64,000 bases of DNA from Streptomyces taklimakanensis (GTDB taxonomy: Bacteria > Actinomycetota > Actinomycetes > Streptomycetales > Streptomycetaceae), in assembly GCF_009709575.1 (NCBI RefSeq), contig NZ_WIXO01000001.1, positions 1,736,001-1,800,000 on the forward strand, read 5' to 3'. Under the pieces are notes generated by a model. The model worked only from the letters and a program-made list of their open reading frames with translations. It ran no database searches and was not told the origin of the DNA. The first letter of the stretch is position 1. Every line of letters starts with the position of its first letter. This document shows positions 18,756 through 26,889 of the stretch, piece by piece. The translations under genes were made by a program, and so were the position numbers.

Positions 18756-19412
18756 CTAGGAGGTCGCGTAACGACCGGACAGGGAGAGCGGCGCCCCGGG
18801 CTGCCCGACCGACGGGACGTCCACCCCGGTGGTCGCGGGCGGCGGCTCGGGCTCCTGGTACCGCTGCCCGGAGGCGCTCCGGTGGACGGCGGCGAAGGCG
18901 AGCGCGACGATGCCGACGCCCATCACCACCGCCAGCACCCACGCGACCGGGCGCTGCCAACGGATGTGACCGCGGTAGGGGCGGGGGGCGACGCCGTGCC
19001 GGCCCTCGTCCTCCTCGGTGTAGGCGGCGTAGCCGACGTCCTCCGGGTACTCGGCGTCCGCCACGTACTCCACGTGGTCCAGCCGGTCGGCGAACTCCAG
19101 CCGCCCGTACCGGTACCGGCCGTGACGGTGCTCGTCCTCCTCCTCGCCCGGGCCGTACTCGGGAGCCTCGGCGTCCTCCCAGCGCGGCCCGTGACCGTAC
19201 TGATCGTCGTACGCGAGCGCCGCCTCCGTCTCGGAGGGGGACTGGGCGGCGGCGAGGCCACGTTCGGCCGCGGTGGGCTCGTGGATCAACGCGGCCCTCA
19301 CGAAGGACTCGTCGAAGATCACGGAGGCGAACACGTCGTCCGCCGCCGTGCGGTCGCGGTCGTCGGGCTCCTCGCCGCCGTCGGGCGGCCGGCCCCCCAC
19401 ATCCTCCGGCAC
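18756..19412 (-). CDS. single-pass membrane protein with FDESFVRAA motif (small paralogue)
   Basis: A 218-aa protein. Near residues 25-50 it carries FASVIFDESFVRAALIHEPT then AAER, matching the neighbour 158 bp downstream. An acidic, Tyr/Glu/Asp/His-rich region (about 60-145) is followed by a membrane helix near 163-180 (VLAVVMGVGIVALAFAAV) and a short extracellular tail ending LSLSGRYATS. The GTG at 19412 is my choice, but the ribosome site is weak and a start upstream at 19481 is possible. Function is unknown. The pair likely arose by duplication with loss or replacement of the exported domain. Confidence 0.72.
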   Translation of the reverse strand: MPEDVGGRPPDGGEEPDDRDRTAADDVFASVIFDESFVRAALIHEPTAAERGLAAAQSPSETEAALAYDDQYGHGPRWEDAEAPEYGPGEEEDEHRHGRYRYGRLEFADRLDHVEYVADAEYPEDVGYAAYTEEDEGRHGVAPRPYRGHIRWQRPVAWVLAVVMGVGIVALAFAAVHRSASGQRYQEPEPPPATTGVDVPSVGQPGAPLSLSGRYATS

Positions 19413-19520
19413 GTGTCCAGCGTAGACCGGTCGGGGAAGTTTGGGCAGGGATAATCGCGATTCGTCTGGTCCGATCCCCACCGCGGACGGATCGTTCCGG
19501 ACGGAGCCGCCCCCGCCCGG

Positions 19521-20798
19521 TCAGCTCCGCACGTGCCCCTCGCCCGTGACCACGTACTTCGTCGAGGTCAGCTCGGGCAGGCCCATCGGACCGCGGGCGT
19601 GCAGCTTCTGGGTGGAGATGCCGATCTCGGCGCCGAAACCGAACTGGCCGCCGTCGGTGAAGCGGGTGGAGGCGTTGACCATGACCGCGGTGGAGTCCAC
19701 CAGCGACACGAAGCGGCGGGCCGCGGCGGTGTCGGCGGTGACGATGGCCTCGGTGTGACCGGAGGTCCAGCGGCGGATGTGGTCCACGGCGGCGTCCAGG
19801 GAGGGCACCACGGCGGCGGCGATGTCGTGGGAGAGGTACTCGGTGGCCCAGTCCTCCTCGTCGGCGGGCACCACCGTCACGCCCTCGGCCTCGCCCGCCT
19901 TCACCCACGCCTCGTCGCCGTGGACCGTCACGCCGGCCTTCTCCAGGGCGGCCAGGGCACGGGGCAGGAAGGCGTCGGCGATGCCGGTGTGCACCAGCAC
20001 GGTCTCGGCGGCGTTGCAGACGCTGGGGCGCTGCGCCTTGGAGTTGACCAGGATCTCCACGGCCATGTCGAGGTCGGCGCGCTCGTCCACGTAGACGTGG
20101 CAGTTGCCGGTGCCGGTCTCGATGACCGGGACGGTGGACTCCTCGACCACCGTCTTGATCAGGGAGGCACCGCCGCGCGGGATCAGCACGTCCACCAGGC
20201 CGCGGGCGCGCATCAGCTCCCTGACGCTGTCACGGCTCTCGCCGGGCACCAGCTGGACGGCGTCGGCGGGCAGGCCGGCGGAGGACACCGCGTCGCGGAG
20301 CACCTCCACCAGGGCGGCGTTGGAGGCGTGGGCGGAGGACGACCCCCGCAACAGCACCGCGTTGCCGGACTTCAGGCAGAGCGCGGCGGCGTCCACGGTG
20401 ACGTTGGGCCGGGCCTCGTAGACGATGCCGACCACGCCCAGCGGCACCCGCACCTGGCGAAGCTCCAGACCGTTGGGGAGCGTGGAACCGCGCACCACCT
20501 CGCCGACCGGGTCGGGCAGGGCCACCACGTCGCGCACGTCGGCGGCGATGGCGGCGATCCGCTCGGGGGTGAGGGTGAGCCGGTCGACGATTCCGTCCGG
20601 GGCGCCGGCGGCGCGGGCCTTGGCCACGTCCCCCGCGTTGGCCGCGACGATCTCGTCCGCGCGGGCCTCGAGCGCGTCGGCGACGGCGAGCAGCGCGCCG
20701 TCCCGTGCGGTGCGCGGCAGTGGGGCGAGCACGGCGGCCGCCTCCTTCGCGCGGCGGGCGGTGTCGATGACGGGCGAGGTCTGCGATGCGCTGCTCAT
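19521..20798 (-). CDS. proA: glutamate-5-semialdehyde dehydrogenase
   Basis: A 425-aa NADPH-dependent reductase of the second step of proline synthesis, converting glutamyl-5-phosphate to the semialdehyde. Seen motifs are [19 protein letters not shown], the loop [20 protein letters not shown], the [11 protein letters not shown] strand and the catalytic-cysteine region [15 protein letters not shown]. Full length. It lies downstream of proB on the same strand, separated by a small conserved gene. Confidence 0.98.
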   Translation of the reverse strand: MSSASQTSPVIDTARRAKEAAAVLAPLPRTARDGALLAVADALEARADEIVAANAGDVAKARAAGAPDGIVDRLTLTPERIAAIAADVRDVVALPDPVGEVVRGSTLPNGLELRQVRVPLGVVGIVYEARPNVTVDAAALCLKSGNAVLLRGSSSAHASNAALVEVLRDAVSSAGLPADAVQLVPGESRDSVRELMRARGLVDVLIPRGGASLIKTVVEESTVPVIETGTGNCHVYVDERADLDMAVEILVNSKAQRPSVCNAAETVLVHTGIADAFLPRALAALEKAGVTVHGDEAWVKAGEAEGVTVVPADEEDWATEYLSHDIAAAVVPSLDAAVDHIRRWTSGHTEAIVTADTAAARRFVSLVDSTAVMVNASTRFTDGGQFGFGAEIGISTQKLHARGPMGLPELTSTKYVVTGEGHVRS

Positions 20799-20981
20799 GC
20801 CGCAAGCCTAGCCGGCCCGCGGAGGATGTACGCCGGAAAGTCCGCTTCGCGAGACGTGGGGGGCGGGTGGGACCGGGGAGGCTCGCGCCGCGCTCCGCGC
20901 CCCCCGCGACATCCCCCCGCGCGCCGCCGCCCCCGCGCGCCCGGCCCGTGAGGGCCCCGGAGCCGCCGTCGGGAGCGCCCC

Positions 20982-21314
20982 TCAGAAGGGGTGCACGCCC
21001 ACCGGCACCGCGGGGTACGGGCCACAGCCCTCCGCCACCCGCCGGTGGTAGGTCTCGCGACCGATGACCTCCAACCCGACGATCTCCCAGGGCGGCAGCT
21101 TCGCCGAGGCCCGGTGCTCCCCCCACAGCCGCAGCGCCACGGCCGCCGCGTCGTGGAGGTCGCGGGCCTCCTCCCAGTACCGGATCTCGGCGTGGTCGTT
21201 GGCGTACCGGCCGGCCAGCAGGAACGGGTGGTCGTGGGCGAGCTGCTCCAGCCCCCTCCTGACGTCCCTGAGCGGGGCCTCCTCCCCGGAGACGCTGAGG
21301 GTGACGTGCCACAT
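20982..21314 (-). CDS. 110-aa conserved hypothetical between proB and proA
   Basis: A small soluble protein, MWHVTLSVSGEEAPLRDVRR... ending VPVGVHPF. It is mixed alpha/beta with two Trp-rich spots (RYWEEARDLHD, RLWGEHRASAKLPPWE). No signal or membrane segment. Placement inside the proline locus suggests co-transcription, but I recognise no family. The in-frame upstream extension is rejected because it runs through a repeat-containing non-coding stretch. Confidence 0.65.
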   Translation of the reverse strand: MWHVTLSVSGEEAPLRDVRRGLEQLAHDHPFLLAGRYANDHAEIRYWEEARDLHDAAAVALRLWGEHRASAKLPPWEIVGLEVIGRETYHRRVAEGCGPYPAVPVGVHPF

Positions 21315-21630
21315 CCGCGACGCCTCGACACGGGGAGCCTCCGCCTCACTCCCGGGGCCGGCCCACGGGTCCCTCCCCGTGCCGCGCCGGGAGCGTTTCC
21401 CCTCGCTCCACCGGGGATGCCCCCTCCCCTCGCTTCGCTGGGGGTACCCCATGTCGACGCTGGTCAGTCGTCTCACCGGTGGCCTCCCGTGTGGTGCCGA
21501 ACTCCGTGTGCCTGCGCCGCGGGCCGCCTCCCCGGGCGACCCCCCGCACAAGAGTTGACCAGTCCACGGGCCGCCGTGTGACGGTTTTCGGGAAGCTGTC
21601 CGCTGAAAGGCCGACCTCTCCCCGCCGTCT
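21315..21630. other. 316-bp spacer between proB and the 110-aa gene
   Basis: The spacer holds a GC-rich imperfect direct repeat around 21391-21450 (listed separately). I see no gene with normal codon bias. Confidence 0.5.
21391..21450. repeat. imperfect direct repeat CCCC-x-GCGAAGCGAGGGGA type
   Basis: On the minus strand two units, CCCCAGCGAAGCGAGGGGA and CCCCGGTGGAGCGAGGGGA, lie side by side in the proB-110 aa spacer. It looks like a dispersed intergenic element of the lineage rather than a gene part. Confidence 0.5.
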
Positions 21631-22836
21631 TCACCGGTCGCGCGCGGAGTGTTCGGCCGTCGGTTCCGCCGGTCGGCGACGCAGCAGGACCAGGTCGTCG
21701 CGGTGGACCACCTCGCGCTCGTACGCGGGGCCGAGCTCACGGGCGAGGTCGCGGGTGGAGCGGCCGATCAGACGGGGGATCTCGCGGGCGTCGAAGTTGA
21801 CCAGCCCACGGGCGACCGCGCGGCCGGAGACGTCCTTCAACTCGACCGGGTCGCCCGCCGAGAAATCGCCCTCGACCCCCGCCAGGCCCGCCGGCAGCAG
21901 TGAGGTGCGCCGCTCGACCACGGCGCGCACCGCGCCCTCGTCCAGCACCAGCGCGCCGCGCGGTGTGGAGGCGTGGGCCAGCCACAGCAGCCGGCCGGCC
22001 GAGCGGCGTCCGGTGCGGTGGAAGTACGTGCCGACGGGCCGTCCGGCGAGCGCGTCGGCGGCCCGCGTGGCGGAGGTGAGCACCACGGGGACGCCGGCCG
22101 CGGCGGCGATGTCGGCCGCCTCGACCTTGGTGACCATGCCGCCGGTGCCGACCCCGGCCCGGCCCGCGCTGCCGATCTCCACGCCCGCCAGGTCGTCCGG
22201 CCCGCGCACCTCCCGGATGAGGGAGGTGCCGGGGGTGGTCGGGTCCCCGTCGTAGAGACCGTCCACGTCGGAGAGGAGGACCAGCAGGTCGGCACGGACG
22301 AGGTGGGCCACCAGCGCGGCCAGTCGGTCGTTGTCGCCGAACCGGATCTCGTCGGTCGCAACGGTGTCGTTCTCGTTGACGATCGGCACCGCGCCCATGG
22401 CCAGGAGCTGGTCGAGGGTGCGGTAGGCGTTGCGGTAGTGGGCGCGCCGACTGGTGTCGTCCGACGTCAGCAGCACCTGTCCGACGCGTCGTCCGTACCG
22501 GGCGAAGGAGGCCGTGTAGCGGGCCACCAACAGACCCTGGCCGACGCTGGCGGCGGCCTGCTGGCGGGCGAGGTCGCGGGGGCGGCGGTCCAACCCCAGC
22601 GGCGCGAGCCCGGCGGCGATGGCGCCGGAGGAGACCAGCACCAGCTCCTTGCCGCCTCCGCCGCTCCCGGCGGCCGCGGGGGCGGCCAGGTGTCGGGCGA
22701 TCACGTCCACCAGCGCGTCCACCCGGTCCGCGTCCAGTCCGCCCGCGGCCGTGGTGAGCGAGGACGACCCGATCTTCACCACGATCCTGCGGGCGTCCCG
22801 TACGTCCGGCCGAAGATCCTGTTCTGCCGCTGCCAC
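21631..22836 (-). CDS. proB: glutamate 5-kinase
   Basis: A 401-aa enzyme of the first step of proline synthesis (glutamate phosphorylation by ATP). It starts at GTG (VAAAEQDLRPDVRDARRIVV) and carries the kinase motifs VVKIGSSSLT, VSSGAIAAGLAPLGL, FGDNDRLAALVA and GTGGMVTKVEAADIA. The C-terminal 100 residues are a PUA domain (GALVLDEGAVRAVVE... NFDAREIPRLIGR). The upstream side abuts the wall-glycopolymer island, where Streptomyces chromosomes otherwise continue to obgE. Confidence 0.97.
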   Translation of the reverse strand: MAAAEQDLRPDVRDARRIVVKIGSSSLTTAAGGLDADRVDALVDVIARHLAAPAAAGSGGGGKELVLVSSGAIAAGLAPLGLDRRPRDLARQQAAASVGQGLLVARYTASFARYGRRVGQVLLTSDDTSRRAHYRNAYRTLDQLLAMGAVPIVNENDTVATDEIRFGDNDRLAALVAHLVRADLLVLLSDVDGLYDGDPTTPGTSLIREVRGPDDLAGVEIGSAGRAGVGTGGMVTKVEAADIAAAAGVPVVLTSATRAADALAGRPVGTYFHRTGRRSAGRLLWLAHASTPRGALVLDEGAVRAVVERRTSLLPAGLAGVEGDFSAGDPVELKDVSGRAVARGLVNFDAREIPRLIGRSTRDLARELGPAYEREVVHRDDLVLLRRRPAEPTAEHSARDR

Positions 22837-23231
22837 CTGCGCGTCCTCTGTGCGTGGTCCCTGTTGCCCGTCCGCGTCGCAATCTACGCGACCCCCGTCT
22901 CCGCCCGCCCACCCGTCCCGCCCGGCGGACGGCGGTGGGCGGTGGGCGGTGGGCCGGACGCGCCGCGTACGGGGCCGAGCGCACGGGCCCGTGCGTCGGA
23001 CGTGTGACACCCCGTCGTCCGGCTACTCGTCACGCCTCCCCCACCGTGGCACTCCGAGCGGATAGAACAGGATGAAACAGAAATAAGCCACCGAAGTTCC
23101 CGGAATCCTTCCTTCCCGTCCCGCGTCGCGGTGGCCGTACGGGCGCTCCGGGCGCGGGTCGAACGCCGTGCGGCGGCACGGCTCCGGGAGGGCACCCCGA
23201 CCGCTTCCCGTCCACCAGGAGCGTGACCCGC
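22837..23231. other. 395-bp divergent intergenic region between proB and the first TagF-like gene
   Basis: The region carries a heptamer repeat (CGGTGGG three times, 22935-22955) and an unusually A-rich patch near 23058-23095 that is likely to hold a promoter. No coding frame stands out. Confidence 0.5.
22935..22955. repeat. heptanucleotide tandem repeat CGGTGGG x3
   Basis: Three perfect 7-bp units lie in the intergenic region upstream of proB. Confidence 0.85.
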
Positions 23232-25475
23232 ATGTTGTCTCCCTCGTTCACAGCGGTGAGGTTCTTTCGCACCACGTCCCGGCGGAAGGGAGCCGCTGTG
23301 TCGCCCCGCTCCGCCCGGATCCCTTCCCCCCTCCGGTCGCTTCCGCGACCACCGGCCGGACGGACGCCTCCGGCGACCCCCTCCCGGCTGCGGGCCCTGC
23401 CGGGACCGGTCCTGCTGCTCGCGGCGTTCGCCACCCAGCTCGTCGGCGCCCTGTACCAGGTGCCGTCGCTGTTCGTCGCCGGTTCCGTGGTCGGGCTCGC
23501 CCTCGACACGCACCTCGTCGGCAGACAACCACGCGTGGCGTCCCTGTTGGCCAGGACCCGCTTCGACATCACCGCCCGCCAGCTCCTCCGCGACCTGCTG
23601 CTCGTCGTCGGGCTGCTCGGGGCACCGGAGGTGTCGGAATCGACCGAACGACTGCTGGTGACGGCGCTGTTGGCCTGCTATCTGCTGCACTTCTGCTGCC
23701 AGGCGCTCGCACTGCTGGTCCGACGCACCCGCACCCTCCCGGTGGTCACCCGCAACATCGACGCCTCCGAGCTGGGTCTGTCCCCCGCTCCGCCGCGTCT
23801 GCTGGCCCGCCAGCCCAGCCGCCGCCTGCTGTGCCTGTCGGTGCCCGTCACGGCCGGGCTGCTGGCCACCACCGTCCTCGGGGACGCGCTGTGGGGCCTG
23901 CTGGGCGTGGGCGCCGCGCTGGTCACGGTCCTGGTCGGCACCATGGTGCTCGCCCGCCGGCTGTTGCCCGGTAGGCGGCCCGCGGACGAGCGGCAGGCCC
24001 TGGAGTGGCTGGACCGCTGGTTGGCGGAGTACCGGCCGACCGTGGCGATGTACTTCTCCGGCGGCACCGCCTCCGCCTACCAGGCGAACATGTGGCTGTC
24101 CACGCTGGCCGCGCCGGCCGTGTCGGGCGCCAGGCCGCTGATCGTGCTCCGCGAGCGGTTCATGGTGCAGCGGATCGACGCGACCGACGTGCCGATCGTG
24201 TGCGTGCCGAAGGTCGCCCACCTGATGCGCCTGGAACACTCCCCCCTGAAGGTGATGCTGCACCCGTCCAACTCGGGCAAGACCTCCCAGGTGCTGCGCA
24301 TCCCCACGATCAAACACGCCTTCATCAACCACGGCGAGAGCGACAAGCTCTCCAGCTGCAACCCCTACGCCAAGGCGTACGACGAGGTGTGGGTGGCCGG
24401 TCCGGCCGCCCGGGAGCGCTACCGGCTCGCCGACATCGGCGTCGAGGACCGGGACGTGGTGGAGGTCGGCCGCCCCCAGCTCGCGCCGATCCGTCCCCAC
24501 GCCGGGCCGCCCGCGCCGGACTCCCCCCTCACGGTGCTCTACGCCCCCACCTGGGAGGGCTGGACCGATGATCCGGGCAACACCTCGATCGTCCTGGCCG
24601 GCGAGAACATCGTCCGGGCGCTGCTGGCGGATCCGGGGGTGCGGCTGCTGTACAAGCCGCACCCGATGACCGGTTCGGTGGACCCCCGCGCGGCCCTGGC
24701 CGACGAACGGATCCGGCAGTTGGTCGACGAGGCCAACGCCCGGCGCTCCGGGCCGCGTCCCGGCCCGGAGGCCGCCGCCCGGTTGGAGCGCCGCACCGCC
24801 GAGCTGGACGAGTTGACCACCACGGCGTTCCGGGCGAGCGCGGACGAGGCGGAACGGATGCTGGTCCAGTCCGCGCCGCGGGAGGACCGGGCGGCCGCCG
24901 TGGCGGCCGCGACGGCGGCCTGGGAGGAGGCCTACTGGGCGGCGCACCCCGAGTGGGAGCACCTGGTGGTCACCGGGCACCGGCCCGCCCTCTACTCCTG
25001 CTTCAACCGGGCACACCTGCTGATCAGCGATGTCTCCAGCGTGGTGTCGGACTGGCTGAGCAGCGAGAAGCCGTACGCGGTGACCAACACCACCGACCTG
25101 TCGGAGGAGGAGTTCAGGGCCGGCTTCCCGACGGTGCGGGCGGCCGTGGTGCTCACGCCCGACGCGGCGGGCGTCCCGGCCCTGCTGGACTCCGTGCGGG
25201 ACCCGTCGAAGGACGCCCTGGCGCACGACCGCGCCGAACTGAAGACGCACCTGCTGGGCCCGGCCGACCCGCCGTCGATCGTTCGCTTCGGTCGTGCGGT
25301 CGCGGAGTTGTGCGCCAGGTCGGACGAGCGCCGGGCCCGGATGGCGGCGGAGGCCGGCCCGCGCGGACAGGGGGCACGGGAGGAACCGGAGCGGTCCGGG
25401 GTCCCGGAAGCGGTGGGCGAGCAGGAGCAGGAGCAGGCGGTCGACGGCTCGGCGGAGGACACGGTCACCGCGTGA
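23232..25475 (+). CDS. membrane-anchored TagF-like glycerophosphotransferase family protein
   Basis: A 747-aa protein. The N-terminal 250 residues hold about five or six hydrophobic helices (for example GPVLLLAAFATQLVGALY and VPVTAGLLATTVL). A C-terminal domain (about 275-690) resembles the CDP-glycerol glycerophosphotransferase fold, with motifs INHGESDKLSSCNP near 366, VLYAPTWEGW, LLYKPHPM and SDVSSVVSDWLSSEKPY near 598. Compared with true TagF the Tyr and Phe of DYSSVMFDY are changed. No GT2 domain. The ATG has AGGAG ten bases upstream. A GTG at 23298 with AAGGGAG upstream is an alternative start. The tail is Glu/Gln-rich. Confidence 0.75.
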   Translation: MLSPSFTAVRFFRTTSRRKGAAVSPRSARIPSPLRSLPRPPAGRTPPATPSRLRALPGPVLLLAAFATQLVGALYQVPSLFVAGSVVGLALDTHLVGRQPRVASLLARTRFDITARQLLRDLLLVVGLLGAPEVSESTERLLVTALLACYLLHFCCQALALLVRRTRTLPVVTRNIDASELGLSPAPPRLLARQPSRRLLCLSVPVTAGLLATTVLGDALWGLLGVGAALVTVLVGTMVLARRLLPGRRPADERQALEWLDRWLAEYRPTVAMYFSGGTASAYQANMWLSTLAAPAVSGARPLIVLRERFMVQRIDATDVPIVCVPKVAHLMRLEHSPLKVMLHPSNSGKTSQVLRIPTIKHAFINHGESDKLSSCNPYAKAYDEVWVAGPAARERYRLADIGVEDRDVVEVGRPQLAPIRPHAGPPAPDSPLTVLYAPTWEGWTDDPGNTSIVLAGENIVRALLADPGVRLLYKPHPMTGSVDPRAALADERIRQLVDEANARRSGPRPGPEAAARLERRTAELDELTTTAFRASADEAERMLVQSAPREDRAAAVAAATAAWEEAYWAAHPEWEHLVVTGHRPALYSCFNRAHLLISDVSSVVSDWLSSEKPYAVTNTTDLSEEEFRAGFPTVRAAVVLTPDAAGVPALLDSVRDPSKDALAHDRAELKTHLLGPADPPSIVRFGRAVAELCARSDERRARMAAEAGPRGQGAREEPERSGVPEAVGEQEQEQAVDGSAEDTVTA

Positions 25476-25507
25476 GATCCGGCCGGGCACCGGCGCGGAG
25501 GACGTCC

Positions 25508-25556
25508 GGAAGGCGTGGTGGCCTGGGCCCGTCGGACCCCGGCCACCACGCCTTCC
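25508..25556. terminator. bidirectional terminator between the TagF-like gene and galE
   Basis: A perfect 16-bp inverted repeat (25508-25523 with 25541-25556) lies between convergent stops. Confidence 0.75.
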
Positions 25557-25580
25557 GTCCGTGCGTCCGTCTCCCCGGGG

Positions 25581-26570
25581 TCAGGGGTGGCGCAGCCGCC
25601 AGCCCGCCCAGGCGGACTCGATCATCTCCTCGACACCGTGCCGGGCCGACCAGCCCAGCTCCGCGCGGATCCGGTCGGCCGAGGCCACCACCCGCGCCGG
25701 ATCCCCGGGACGGCGGTCGTGGACCTCGGGGCGCGTGTCCTCGTGGCCGGTGGTCTTGCAGATGCGCTCCACCATGTCCCGGACCGAGACGCCCTCGCCC
25801 CGTCCGATGTTCAGCACCAGGGAGAGGGGCCCGTCGGACGCGTCCTCCCCCGCCGCCTCCGTCAGCCTGCGGGCGGCGGCCAGGTGCGCGGAGGCGATGT
25901 CCCGGACGTGGACGAAGTCCCGCACGCAGGTGCCGTCCGGCGTGTCGTAGTCGTCCCCGAAGATCCGGGGCGCCCCACCCGCCTCCAACCGCTCGAAGAC
26001 CATCGGCACGAGGTTGGACACCCCGGTGTCGCCGAGTTCGGGCGTGGCGGCACCGGCCACGTTGAAGTAGCGCAGCGACACGTTGCCGATGCCGTGCGCC
26101 GCACCGGCCGCCTTCACCATCCACTCGCCCGCCAGCTTGGTCTCCCCGTAGGGGTTGACCGGGGCGCACGGGGTGTCCTCCGTGACGAGGTCCACGTCGG
26201 GCATGCCGTAGACGGCGGCCGAGGAGGAGAAGACGAGGCGGCGCACGCCCGCGTCCGCGACCGCCTCCAGCAGGGTCTGGAGACCGGTCACGTTCTCCCG
26301 GTAGTAGTGCAGGGGGCGGGCCACGGACTCCGGCACCTGCTTCTTGGCGGCGATGTGGACGACGCCGGTCACCCCGTGGTCGCGGATCGCCGCGTCCAGT
26401 GCCGCCCGGTCCAGGACGGTGCCTCTGACCAGGGGCACGTCCTGCGGGACCCGGGCCGCGTCACCGGTCGACAGGTCGTCGTAGACCACGACCCGCTGCC
26501 CGTCGGCCGCCATCGCCCGGACGACGTGAGCCCCGATGTACCCGGCTCCGCCTGTCACCATCCACGTCAT
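25581..26570 (-). CDS. galE: UDP-glucose 4-epimerase
   Basis: A 329-aa short-chain dehydrogenase-type epimerase. The Rossmann motif TGGAGYIGAHVV is at the N-terminus, the catalytic serine region is FSSSAAVYG, and the YxxxK pair reads NPYGETKLAGEW. FVHVRDIASAHL and the C-terminal KTTGHEDTRPEVHDRRPGDP are typical of GalE. It supplies UDP-galactose (or the N-acetyl form), which the neighbouring glycosyltransferases may use. It is divergent from the GT2-TagF operon and convergent with the preceding TagF-like gene. Confidence 0.95.
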   Translation of the reverse strand: MTWMVTGGAGYIGAHVVRAMAADGQRVVVYDDLSTGDAARVPQDVPLVRGTVLDRAALDAAIRDHGVTGVVHIAAKKQVPESVARPLHYYRENVTGLQTLLEAVADAGVRRLVFSSSAAVYGMPDVDLVTEDTPCAPVNPYGETKLAGEWMVKAAGAAHGIGNVSLRYFNVAGAATPELGDTGVSNLVPMVFERLEAGGAPRIFGDDYDTPDGTCVRDFVHVRDIASAHLAAARRLTEAAGEDASDGPLSLVLNIGRGEGVSVRDMVERICKTTGHEDTRPEVHDRRPGDPARVVASADRIRAELGWSARHGVEEMIESAWAGWRLRHP

Positions 26571-26889
26571 GTGCGCATCTCCCGGTCTGCCGTCCTCCCG
26601 TCCGCGGCCCCCTCCGGGCGGCGGCACGCGGCCCGGACGGGTGGGCCGTGCGGTCGGCGGCCCGGCACCGGGGACGGTGGCGGGCAGCGACCCGGTGGGT
26701 GGCTGGCGAGATATCATGTCACGCCACGTTCCGGGAGACCGAAACGCTCCGATCGGCGGCTCCACCCGTCACAATCGGATAACACGCCTCGAACACGCGA
26801 CAACTGTTCACTTCAGCTTGTCGTCTCTGTTAGGCGACAGTTCACCGAGAGCACCCCCCGAGGGTGTGATCCGCTCCAAAGGGGAAGTT
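26571..26889. promoter_or_regulatory. 319-bp divergent control region between galE and the GT2-TagF operon
   Basis: The region contains two similar sites, GCGACAACTGTTCAC near 26796 and GCGACAGTTCAC near 26834, about 38 bp apart, plus AT-richer patches (GGATAACA near 26777, GATATCATG near 26709). These could be operator and promoter parts for either direction. No gene is seen. Confidence 0.4.

Noticed and set aside
22900..23100. Mobile-element boundary at the edge of the TagF island
   Set aside because: No transposase, integrase, tRNA target or flanking direct repeat was seen, and base composition inside the island matches the surroundings.
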